From assembly GCA_050304135.1 (NCBI GenBank), contig JBNLDC010000064.1, forward strand, positions 1-64,000: 64,000 nucleotides of DNA. The letters are read 5' to 3'. This stretch comes from JAFGNB01 sp050304135. GTDB taxonomy: Bacteria; Fibrobacterota; Chitinivibrionia; Chitinivibrionales; Chitinispirillaceae. Below, piece by piece: positions 32,416 to 40,329 of the stretch. The notes beneath the pieces were generated by a model. That model saw only the letters and a list, made by a program, of their open reading frames with translations. It searched no databases and was not told the DNA's origin. Each line of letters begins with the position of its first letter. Within the stretch, counting starts at the first letter, position 1. A program made the translations under genes and the position numbers.

Positions 32416-34518
32416 ATGGGCTTTGATAAACTGCTGCGTCCCGCGTCTGTTGCTGTAATAGGGGCATCCACCAACCGTGCGAAGGTTGGCAACAATGTTC
32501 TTCTCAATATTCTGCAGGGCGGTTATGAAGGGGAAATCTATCCGGTGAATCCGGGTGCTGATACAATTGAGGGTAAAACGTGCTACAAAAATGTGTCTGA
32601 TATTCCCGGTCCCATTGATCTGGCTGTTATTGTTATCAAGCGCGATCTGGTGATCCCGATGCTGCGCGCCTGCGGTCAGAAGGGGGTCAAGGCGGTGATC
32701 ATCATAACCGCGGGATTCGGCGAAACCGGGGAAGAGGGACGAAAACTGCAGAAGGAGATCATGCAGATCGTCAGGCAGAACCGGATGACGATGATGGGAC
32801 CGAACTGTCTCGGACTCATCAATCCCTGGCACAAACTCAACGCCTCCTTCGGTCAGGGACTCGGTACTCCCGGACCGATAGCTCTTATCTCTCAGTCCGG
32901 TGCGCTCATTACCGCCATTCAGGATTTGGCCGCCGACGAAAATATCGGTTTTTCGATGCTTGCCTCGCTGGGTAACAAGGCCTCACTCGACGAGGTCACC
33001 TTTCTGCAGAATCTTCAGGATGATACCAACACGAAGGTGGTCGCGGCCTATCTGGAAGATATCGCCCGGGGGCAGGAATTCATGCGGATTGCCGAGCAGG
33101 TCAACAAGACCAAACCGGTGATCGTGCTCAAAAGCGGCAGAACCGCTTCCGGTGCGAAAGCGGCATCGTCCCATACCGGCAGCCTCGCCGGAGCTGATCG
33201 CGCCTACGACAGCGCATTTGAGCGCAGCGGTGTAATCCGCGCCGACTCCATTGAACATCTGTTTGATATCGCCACGGCACTTGCCTATCAGCCGCTGCCG
33301 AAGGGCGACCGGGTGGCGGTGGTCACCAATGCCGGCGGTCCCGGTATCATGATGACTGATGCCCTCGAGATGGTCGGGTTGACAATGGCAAATCTCGACG
33401 ATGCCACCGAAAATAAACTTCTGGAACTGCTTCCTCCGGCGGCATCGGCGCATAATCCGGTTGATGTTCTGGGTGATGCCACGGGTGCGATCTATGGAAA
33501 GACGATCGAAATTCTACTGGCGAGCGATTCGGTTGACAGTCTGATCGTGATTCTTACCCCGCAGAAAATGACCGATGCGGCAGGAACCGCACAGGCGATC
33601 GCCGATGCGGTTGCAAAGGCCGACAAACCGGTGTTCGGCTGTTTCATGGGCGCGAGCATCGTGGCCGATGGGGTAAGCCTTCTGCGCCGCAACAACATTC
33701 CGCAGTACGCGGTACCGGAACGTGCCGCCAACGCCATGCGTGAGATGGTTGCGTACAGCAGGTACAAAGCCCGCCCGTTGCGGGTGGTTGACCGGTTTGC
33801 CGTCAACAAGATTCCGGCCATTAAAACAATAAAAGCGTGTGTCAGTCGCGGGGTGTACGAGATCGGTGAATTCGAGGCGAAAACCATCATGGAGGCGTAC
33901 AGCTTTATCGTTCCGCCGGGAACACTCGCCACCAGTGTGGACGAGGCGGTCCGGTTCGCCGACGAGGTGGGGTATCCGGTCGCCATGAAAATATCCAGTC
34001 CGGATATTCTTCACAAATCGGATGTCGGGGGTGTCAAGATAGGGCTTGCGAACGCGCAGGCGGTTGAGGATGCATTCGAACTCATGATGCTGCGTATCAA
34101 ACGGAAAAAACCCGAAGCGCAACTGCGCGGCGTCCTGGTCGAGAAGATGATCCTCGGCGGCAGGGAGGTGATCCTAGGAATGAAAAAAGATCCGCAGTTC
34201 GGTCCCATGCTGATGTACGGTCTCGGCGGAATTTTTGTGGAGGTACTCAAGGATGTGGCGTTCGGCCTTGCTCCCATCACCGAAGATGAATGTTACAAGA
34301 TCATCGAGAGCACGCGCTCGTACAAGCTGCTGCTTGGCGCCCGCGGGCAGAAACCGGTGGATATATCGCTGATCGTGTCAAACATGCAGCGTCTGTCGCA
34401 ACTGGTGGTCGATTTTCCGGAAATCGACGAAGTGGATATTAACCCGCTCAAGGTCGGCCAGACCGGCGACAACGCCTATGTGGTCGATGCACGGATAATT
34501 TTGTCAAAGGAGAAGTAG
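32416..34518 (+). CDS. Acetate-CoA ligase (ADP-forming), fused alpha and beta subunits
   Basis: 700 residues. It converts acyl-CoA, ADP and phosphate to acid, CoA and ATP (or the reverse), so it can conserve energy when acetate is released. Order: CoA-binding Rossmann domain (VAVIGASTNRAKVGNN, ITAGFGETGEEG, MGPNCLGLINP), succinyl-CoA-ligase-like domain (LISQSGALITAI), the His loop SSHTGSLAGADRAYDSAFER with the phospho-histidine region, and a C-terminal ATP-grasp domain (AYSFIVPPGTLA, YPVAMKISSPDILHKSDVGG). Archaeal enzymes often have these as two subunits. AAAGGAG lies before the ATG. The next gene begins three bases after the stop, so the two form an operon. Confidence 0.93.
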   Translation: MGFDKLLRPASVAVIGASTNRAKVGNNVLLNILQGGYEGEIYPVNPGADTIEGKTCYKNVSDIPGPIDLAVIVIKRDLVIPMLRACGQKGVKAVIIITAGFGETGEEGRKLQKEIMQIVRQNRMTMMGPNCLGLINPWHKLNASFGQGLGTPGPIALISQSGALITAIQDLAADENIGFSMLASLGNKASLDEVTFLQNLQDDTNTKVVAAYLEDIARGQEFMRIAEQVNKTKPVIVLKSGRTASGAKAASSHTGSLAGADRAYDSAFERSGVIRADSIEHLFDIATALAYQPLPKGDRVAVVTNAGGPGIMMTDALEMVGLTMANLDDATENKLLELLPPAASAHNPVDVLGDATGAIYGKTIEILLASDSVDSLIVILTPQKMTDAAGTAQAIADAVAKADKPVFGCFMGASIVADGVSLLRRNNIPQYAVPERAANAMREMVAYSRYKARPLRVVDRFAVNKIPAIKTIKACVSRGVYEIGEFEAKTIMEAYSFIVPPGTLATSVDEAVRFADEVGYPVAMKISSPDILHKSDVGGVKIGLANAQAVEDAFELMMLRIKRKKPEAQLRGVLVEKMILGGREVILGMKKDPQFGPMLMYGLGGIFVEVLKDVAFGLAPITEDECYKIIESTRSYKLLLGARGQKPVDISLIVSNMQRLSQLVVDFPEIDEVDINPLKVGQTGDNAYVVDARIILSKEK

Positions 34519-34521
34519 CGT

Positions 34522-36384
34522 ATGCCGGTATGGCAGGAAATGTATGAACAGAAAAAAATGTCGGCGAAAACCGCAATCACGAAAATAAAGGCGGGTGACC
34601 GCATCTTCGTCGGCACCGGATGCGGACAGCCCCAGACGCTGGTCGATGAACTCGTAAGCGACGACAACGATATTGTTGATGCGGAGATTTATCATTTGCT
34701 CACTCAGGGCGGAGCACCTTACATCAATGAAAAATATGCAAAGAAATTCCGCACCGCTAGTTTTTTCCTTGCCGCCAATGTTCGTGATGCGATTGCCGGC
34801 GGGCGCGGCGACTACATTCCGATGTTTCTCTCCGATATTCCACAGCTGTTCAAAACCGGGCGTCTCCCGATAGATGTTGCACTCATTCAGACCAGTCCAC
34901 CGGACCGCAACGGCCAGCTCAGTTTAGGCATTTCAGTTGATATTGTCAAGGCTGCGGTGGAGAACAGCCTGACTATCATTGCCGAAGTGAATGAAAATAT
35001 GCCCCGTACCTTCGGTGAATCGACCATTCCGCTCGAACTCGTGGATGCGGTGGTACCGAGTACGCGCGATCTGCTTGAATACAGTCTGCCGACCGGGGAT
35101 CCGGTGGTTGAGGGGATTGCCCGCAATATCGTATCGCTGGTTGAAGACGGCTCGACCCTTGAACTCGGAATCGGTACCATTCCGCAGGCGGTACTGCAGT
35201 ATCTGAGTGAAAAACGGGATCTCGGAATTCATACCGAAATGTTCAACGATGCGATTGTCCCGCTGGTTGAATCGGGCGTGATCAATGGAGCACGAAAGAC
35301 CATCAACCGGGGAAAAATCATCGCCTCCTTCTGTCTGGGTACCCGCAAGCTCTACGATTACATTCACGAAAATCCGATGTTTGAATTTCGTCCGTCAGAC
35401 TATGTCAATGATCCTCTGATAATCAGTCAGCACCGGAAAATGGTTGCCATCAACGTGGCGATCGAGGTCGACATGACCGGGCAGGTCTGCAGCGATTCGA
35501 TCGGGTATAATTTCTACAGCGGAGTGGGAGGGCAGGTCGATTTCAACCGCGGGGCAGCCCGTGCGCTTGAGGGAAAGGCGATTATTGCGCTTCCGTCAAC
35601 CACCCGCGACGGAAAGATCTCCCGTATCGTTCCCAAACTCACCGAAGGGGCTGGTGTGGTACTCAGCCGTGCCGATGTGCACTATGTGGTCACTGAATAC
35701 GGTATTGCCGATCTGTTCGGAAAAAACATCCGGGAACGGGTTCTTGCCCTTGCCGAGATCGCCCATCCCGACTACCGCAACGAGATCCTCAAAGAGGCGA
35801 AGAACCGCAAATACATTTTTCAGCATCAGAAAGAGCTGCCGACCGAAGGGCTGCAGTATCCGCGGGAACTTGAAACCAACCGCATACTCGCCGACGGGAC
35901 GGAACTGTTCATCCGGCCGATCAAGTCGAGTGACGACAAACCGCTGCGTGATATGTTCTACGATCTCTCTGAAAAATCAATTGCCTTCCGATTCTTCCAG
36001 CCGGTCAAATCGTTTCCTCACAAATTCATTCAGGATTTCACCACGGTCGATTTCAGCCGGGATATGGCCATCGTTGCAATGGTAAAGGATCTCGGCGGTG
36101 ACCAGATCGTCGGGGTTGCCCATTACTATCTCAATCCTGCAACACACCATGCCGAAGTGTCGTTCCTGGTCCGCGACGACTGGCAGGCTAAAGGGCTCGG
36201 GACCTATCTGCTCGATTTACTCACGGAAATTGCCCGTAAAAAAGGAATCTCGGGATTTGAAGCCCGCGTACTCGCCAGCAACCAGATGATGCTTGCGGTA
36301 TTTTTCAACAGCGGCTATAAGGTGACGACCACGCGGGAAGATGATACCTACCTGATCACGTACGAGTTCAAGGACAGGGTCTGA
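34522..36384 (+). CDS. Acetyl-CoA hydrolase/CoA-transferase family protein fused to a GNAT acetyltransferase
   Basis: 620 residues. The first 430 are an acetyl-CoA hydrolase / 4-hydroxybutyrate CoA-transferase domain: AGDRIFVGTGCGQPQTLVDE at the start, GIGTIPQAVLQYLSEKRDLG, IGYNFYSGVGGQVDFNRGAA, and VVTEYGIADLFGKNIRERV. The last 160 are a GNAT domain (ELFIRPIKSSDDKPLRDMFY; AEVSFLVRDDWQAKGLGTYL with the Q-x-x-G-x-G acetyl-CoA loop; GFEARVLASNQMMLAVFFNS). This fusion is known in other bacteria. The GNAT part might acetylate acetyl-CoA synthetase, as the GNAT domain of Pat does, while the first part moves CoA between acids. That regulatory role is inferred. It lies in an operon with the ADP-forming synthetase. 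Confidence 0.9.
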   Translation: MPVWQEMYEQKKMSAKTAITKIKAGDRIFVGTGCGQPQTLVDELVSDDNDIVDAEIYHLLTQGGAPYINEKYAKKFRTASFFLAANVRDAIAGGRGDYIPMFLSDIPQLFKTGRLPIDVALIQTSPPDRNGQLSLGISVDIVKAAVENSLTIIAEVNENMPRTFGESTIPLELVDAVVPSTRDLLEYSLPTGDPVVEGIARNIVSLVEDGSTLELGIGTIPQAVLQYLSEKRDLGIHTEMFNDAIVPLVESGVINGARKTINRGKIIASFCLGTRKLYDYIHENPMFEFRPSDYVNDPLIISQHRKMVAINVAIEVDMTGQVCSDSIGYNFYSGVGGQVDFNRGAARALEGKAIIALPSTTRDGKISRIVPKLTEGAGVVLSRADVHYVVTEYGIADLFGKNIRERVLALAEIAHPDYRNEILKEAKNRKYIFQHQKELPTEGLQYPRELETNRILADGTELFIRPIKSSDDKPLRDMFYDLSEKSIAFRFFQPVKSFPHKFIQDFTTVDFSRDMAIVAMVKDLGGDQIVGVAHYYLNPATHHAEVSFLVRDDWQAKGLGTYLLDLLTEIARKKGISGFEARVLASNQMMLAVFFNSGYKVTTTREDDTYLITYEFKDRV

Positions 36385-36407
36385 TTTAACAAACGGCAGG
36401 CAGGGCG

Positions 36408-37658
36408 ATGCAACGCACCCCCGAACAGATTCAGCAATCACTTTTCGCGCTGACCACCAAGGGAATCAAGTACGATCTTGACCGGATCAGTGCGGCGGCG
36501 GCGCATATCGGCAATCCACAGGACTATTGTCCGGCCTTTCACATTGCCGGAACCAACGGTAAAGGTTCCACCTGCGCGTATATCGAGTCGATTCTGCGCA
36601 ACGCAGGTTTTACTACAGGCCTATTTACCTCACCGCATCTGGTAAAATTCGAAGAGCGGTTCCGCATCAACGGTACGATCATCGAAACGGGTGAGTGGGT
36701 GGAGGTGTTCCACCATCTTGAGCCGCATATCGCCGACTATCAACTGACGTTTTTCGAAGCCACCATGCTCATGGCGGCCGAGTTGTTCCGGCGACGCAAG
36801 GTCGACTGGGCGGTGTATGAAACCGGTCTTGGCGGCAGACTCGATGCAACCAATATTCTTACCCCGCGGTTAGCGGCAATTACCCGTGTCGCGATGGATC
36901 ACCGGGAGTATCTGGGTGGCACTCTGGCTGAAGTGTTCGGCGAAAAACTCGGGATAGTCAAGGAAACGGTGCCACTGGTGCTTGCCAGGCCGGAGGAACC
37001 GGAGCTTTGCCGTATGGCAGAAGAAGTAACCGCCAAACGGCGGGCAATCTGTACATTTATCTCGGCAGAAAATACGGAAACGGTGGAACGGTCCGGCGGC
37101 GGAATATCATTTGTCCATAATGATACCGCATTTACCACTCAGCTGACCGGAAGATATCAGGTGGAAAACGCGCTTCTGGCGATTGCCGCGATCGAGCAGG
37201 CACAGATCGGTATTTCCCTTAAACAGCTGCAGGCAGGTATTGACGGAGCATTTCTTCCCGGGAGATTTCAGCAGGTCGTTGTCGGGAACAAAACGGTTAT
37301 CCTTGATGTCGCCCACAATCCGGCTGCCGCAGCGGAACTCTGCGCCACACTTCGGGGTGCCTTTCCTGATGCGTCAATCTGTTGTGTAACGGGAATCATG
37401 GCCGACAAAGAGTACAGTACTATGCTCGAAAAGTATGCAGGGGTTGCCCGACATATAATCCTTACAAAACCAGACACCTCGCGTGCAGCGTCTGCTCAGG
37501 TGCTTGCCGAACATCTTTCTCCCGACAGCTATTCGATTGTTGACGGAGTGGGGGAGGCGGTGCGAAGTGCATTGCTGCGTGATGAGACGGTGGTGTGTGT
37601 AACGGGATCGTTTTTTACGGTTGGCGAGGCGATTGCGGGTTTGGAGCTGGACCTGTAA
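36408..37658 (+). CDS. folC: Folylpolyglutamate synthase / dihydrofolate synthase
   Basis: 416 residues of the Mur ligase superfamily. It adds glutamate to dihydropteroate and folates using ATP. The P-loop FHIAGTNGKGSTCAYIES, the block GLFTSPHLVKFEERFRING, and YETGLGGRLDATNILTPRLA are characteristic of FolC. The C-terminal domain with VILDVAHNPAAAAELCATLR is complete. Normal length. It starts 24 bases after the CoA-transferase-GNAT stop, so it may be the last gene of that operon. The functional link to acetate metabolism is not obvious. Confidence 0.93.
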   Translation: MQRTPEQIQQSLFALTTKGIKYDLDRISAAAAHIGNPQDYCPAFHIAGTNGKGSTCAYIESILRNAGFTTGLFTSPHLVKFEERFRINGTIIETGEWVEVFHHLEPHIADYQLTFFEATMLMAAELFRRRKVDWAVYETGLGGRLDATNILTPRLAAITRVAMDHREYLGGTLAEVFGEKLGIVKETVPLVLARPEEPELCRMAEEVTAKRRAICTFISAENTETVERSGGGISFVHNDTAFTTQLTGRYQVENALLAIAAIEQAQIGISLKQLQAGIDGAFLPGRFQQVVVGNKTVILDVAHNPAAAAELCATLRGAFPDASICCVTGIMADKEYSTMLEKYAGVARHIILTKPDTSRAASAQVLAEHLSPDSYSIVDGVGEAVRSALLRDETVVCVTGSFFTVGEAIAGLELDL

Positions 37659-37687
37659 AGGGGGCAGGTTTGAAACCTGCCCTTACA
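37657..37687. terminator. Hairpin between convergent folC and GH8 genes
   Basis: GGGCAGGTTT (37662-37671) and AAACCTGCCC (37673-37682) form a near-perfect palindrome; TGTAA/TTACA-like flanks extend it. There is no clear T-run, but it sits just after the folC stop and could act from both sides. It may also be a small dispersed repeat. Confidence 0.5.
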
Positions 37688-37725
37688 TAATGTTCAGGAG
37701 AGGGAGGGGGGCTTTGAGGTGAGGT

Positions 37726-39966
37726 TTACCTCCCGACGATCAACCTTCCGCTTGAGGTCCCTTCCGGCGTAGCCAGTCGTATAAGGTAACTTCCACCTGA
37801 AAGTGCGCCGGTACTGATTGCCGGCAGTTGATAGGTTCCCGCCTGCTGATTCCCGGTTATCAGGTTCCGTACCAGACGTCCCGTCAGATCATACAGCGAG
37901 AGCGATACCTGGCCGGTGCGGCTCACGGTGTAGCCGATGGCGCCGGAGGCACCAACGCTGATATTGTCGAGCAGGAATGCACCTCTGGTGAAGGAACGCG
38001 GACAGACGGCAATCGGTCGGTCGATGAAAAACCCGAGCAGATGAATTTCGTCAAGCCAGAGCTCGCCTGTGGAACCGGATCCTGCCTGGACCTGCCACTG
38101 GATTTTCGTGACGACTGAAAGGTCGAGATTTGCCGGTTTGGTAACCCACTTGGGTTGCTGAAAATCATCCCAGGTGATGTTTACTTCCTTCCACGAGGTG
38201 CTCGGTTTGAGGAAGTAACTGTAGCTCGCACCTGATTCCGTTACTCCTTTTGATTCAATTTTAACGGCGCAGGTGGTATCACCGAAGATGCCCTTGTAGT
38301 AGAACAGCATTCCGGTGGATGCACTGATGTCAAGGGCGCTGCTGTTGGATTTCATCATGAAGCCGATACCCACATAGGGGTTGCCGGAAAAACCTCCTTT
38401 ATCGAGTTTCCAGCTTATTTTCGCGGCTTTTTCAGATTCATACCCGCCGTCGGTCATGGTAAACGCGGTTTTGGCACCCGTGAGCGGGGTGATAGTCGAA
38501 CGGCCGCCGCTGGCGCTGTCGTTGTAGGTGTACCAGCTGGATCTGAGAAAGGTTTTCGCATTACCGTCTTCACAGTCGTCAACAAGGTCCATTGCGCCGT
38601 TGTCCTTGAAGGTAGCCACGATGTTCATATCACCGATCATGGTTACCGTTGCGGTTGCGGTGGAAATATCCACATCGCCGCCCCAGCTCACAAAGCTGTA
38701 CTGCGCCGGATCGGAGGCGGTGGCGGTAAGGGTTACCTTGTCGCCGCGAGCGTAGGAGTTTCCGGATGGGGATACGGTAACCGTACCGGCCCCTTCGGGG
38801 GAGACGGTTACCGTAAGTTTCGCCGTTGTTTTCGGCTGCGCTTTGGAGAGATCGGGCATGTTGCCGGAAAGCAGCAGCATGGTGAGCAGTTCAAGGCATT
38901 CGTTGTAGTAGTTGTCGTCACTGATCCCGAAGGACCGCAGACGGGTGTAGCCACTGTTCACCCAAGTCTGATATTTGGCATCCACCATTCCGGCAACAAC
39001 CAGTGGTCCGAGGTAGGTAGGAATATTATCGTTGCTGCCCCCGGCACCGGTATTGATCGATCCGTCGAGATTGTATACCTGACCGATCTGTCCAGGTGAA
39101 TTTCCCGTTTTCGCACTGAACCAGTCGACAATTTTTGAGCAGCAGGTTTTCGCATCCGCATTACCGGACCAGGCGTAGGCCCAGCCGAGACGCCATGGCG
39201 TACGGGCGGCATCGAACCCGTAACAGGAGGGACAGTTGTATCCCGGAGGGCTTTCTCCGGTCCAGTTTGGCCACATCCCGGTTGTGCCATGCTGGTTGCT
39301 TTTGAGATGTGAGTAACATCCCGACTGTATATTGCTCCAACCGCCGCCTGGATCGATGGTAGTGAATATCTGGGTGGCAACGGTACTCATGTAGGAAGGG
39401 TTGATTGCACTCCACTGGTCACCACCATCAAGAAGGTTGCCTGATACGTCGCCCGATTTTATGGCGCTCATCATCGCCTTCGCTCCGGTGAGATATTTTT
39501 CGTCGCCCCACTGGTAATAGGCAAGTGCGAGTGCCAGCGCCGCATCTATATCACCGTCGGTGGCGGAGCCACTCTCGATTACGCTGCTGAATCCGTTTAT
39601 TTTCCAGTGCATGAGCGAACCGCTGCTCGGGAATTTTTTCCAGTAGTTCCAGAGTTTGTCGAATTTCGCCTGCGTGTTGTTGGTCGCATTGTCCATGTAG
39701 ACCATAATGAGCATACCGTACCCGATACCTTCACTCACCGTTTGTGCCGGATTATCAAATTTGATTCGGGCGATATCCCCCTGTTCCTCGTAGTAACCTT
39801 TCAACCAGACATCATACACATCCTGCACGTGTTTGAAACTGATACCGGAGGGGAGAATACCGTTCGGGTAGGTTGCCTGCTGAGGGAAGGGAAATTTGGC
39901 TGCCGAAAAGAGAGGAGCAATGGTGAGTAGTACCAATAGTGCTGATCCGGTTAGTTTTTTGAACAT
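37726..39966 (-). CDS. Secreted GH8 glycosidase with Ig-like repeat, CBM11-like module and sorting-like tail
   Basis: Protein of 746 residues from the ATG at 39966, which has AGGAGGAG upstream and a signal peptide (KKLTGSALLVLLTIAPLFSA). The GH8 domain covers about residues 25-380, with catalytic Glu in SEGIGYGMLIMV and the family signature SATDGDIDAALALALAYYQW. GH8 enzymes cleave beta-1,4-glucan, xylan or chitosan with inversion. Then come an InlB-B-like repeat domain (GDKVTLTATASDP, SFVSWGGDVD), a beta-sandwich resembling CBM11 (SASTGMLFYYKGIFGDTTCA, TGELWLDEIHLLGF) and a C-terminal tail (LYDLTGRLVRNLI, LSGGSYLIRL). It is a paralogue of the next gene, with the same domain order. A cellulase role is most likely. 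Confidence 0.92.
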   Translation of the reverse strand: MFKKLTGSALLVLLTIAPLFSAAKFPFPQQATYPNGILPSGISFKHVQDVYDVWLKGYYEEQGDIARIKFDNPAQTVSEGIGYGMLIMVYMDNATNNTQAKFDKLWNYWKKFPSSGSLMHWKINGFSSVIESGSATDGDIDAALALALAYYQWGDEKYLTGAKAMMSAIKSGDVSGNLLDGGDQWSAINPSYMSTVATQIFTTIDPGGGWSNIQSGCYSHLKSNQHGTTGMWPNWTGESPPGYNCPSCYGFDAARTPWRLGWAYAWSGNADAKTCCSKIVDWFSAKTGNSPGQIGQVYNLDGSINTGAGGSNDNIPTYLGPLVVAGMVDAKYQTWVNSGYTRLRSFGISDDNYYNECLELLTMLLLSGNMPDLSKAQPKTTAKLTVTVSPEGAGTVTVSPSGNSYARGDKVTLTATASDPAQYSFVSWGGDVDISTATATVTMIGDMNIVATFKDNGAMDLVDDCEDGNAKTFLRSSWYTYNDSASGGRSTITPLTGAKTAFTMTDGGYESEKAAKISWKLDKGGFSGNPYVGIGFMMKSNSSALDISASTGMLFYYKGIFGDTTCAVKIESKGVTESGASYSYFLKPSTSWKEVNITWDDFQQPKWVTKPANLDLSVVTKIQWQVQAGSGSTGELWLDEIHLLGFFIDRPIAVCPRSFTRGAFLLDNISVGASGAIGYTVSRTGQVSLSLYDLTGRLVRNLITGNQQAGTYQLPAISTGALSGGSYLIRLATPEGTSSGRLIVGR

Positions 39967-40287
39967 TACTCCTCCTGAGGAATCGTGGAAGCCGAATTCC
40001 GGTTTGGTTACTGTTTTCGTTGATGTATCAGGTTGTTCCATAATGGATTGTGCAATCCGTGAGGGAATCGACACTGCACAAAATACTTAAATGCCGAGGC
40101 AGACGATCGATTATATAGTCTCCTGATACTATAAAAAGTGGGATAATCCGTTAAAATGGTTCGTTGCAATCGATTATTTCAGGCAGAAGTTGATTTGGGT
40201 GCTATCTGAAAACTGTATCGTCGAAGCTGTCGACGGTGCTCGCTTACCTGACGCATTCGGGATGGTGCACTACTGGCGAAAAAATGG

Positions 40288-40311
40288 AAAAAAGGCAGGG
40301 TGAACCCGGCC
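40288..40311 (-). terminator. Terminator-like hairpin after the second GH8 gene
   Basis: Read on the minus strand, GGCCGGGT and ACCCTGCC pair with one mismatch around a tiny loop, followed by six T. It lies about 20 bases after the stop codon at 40330, so the two GH8 genes are probably separate transcripts. Confidence 0.55.
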
Positions 40312-40329
40312 TTCAATCAACAGGTTTCA

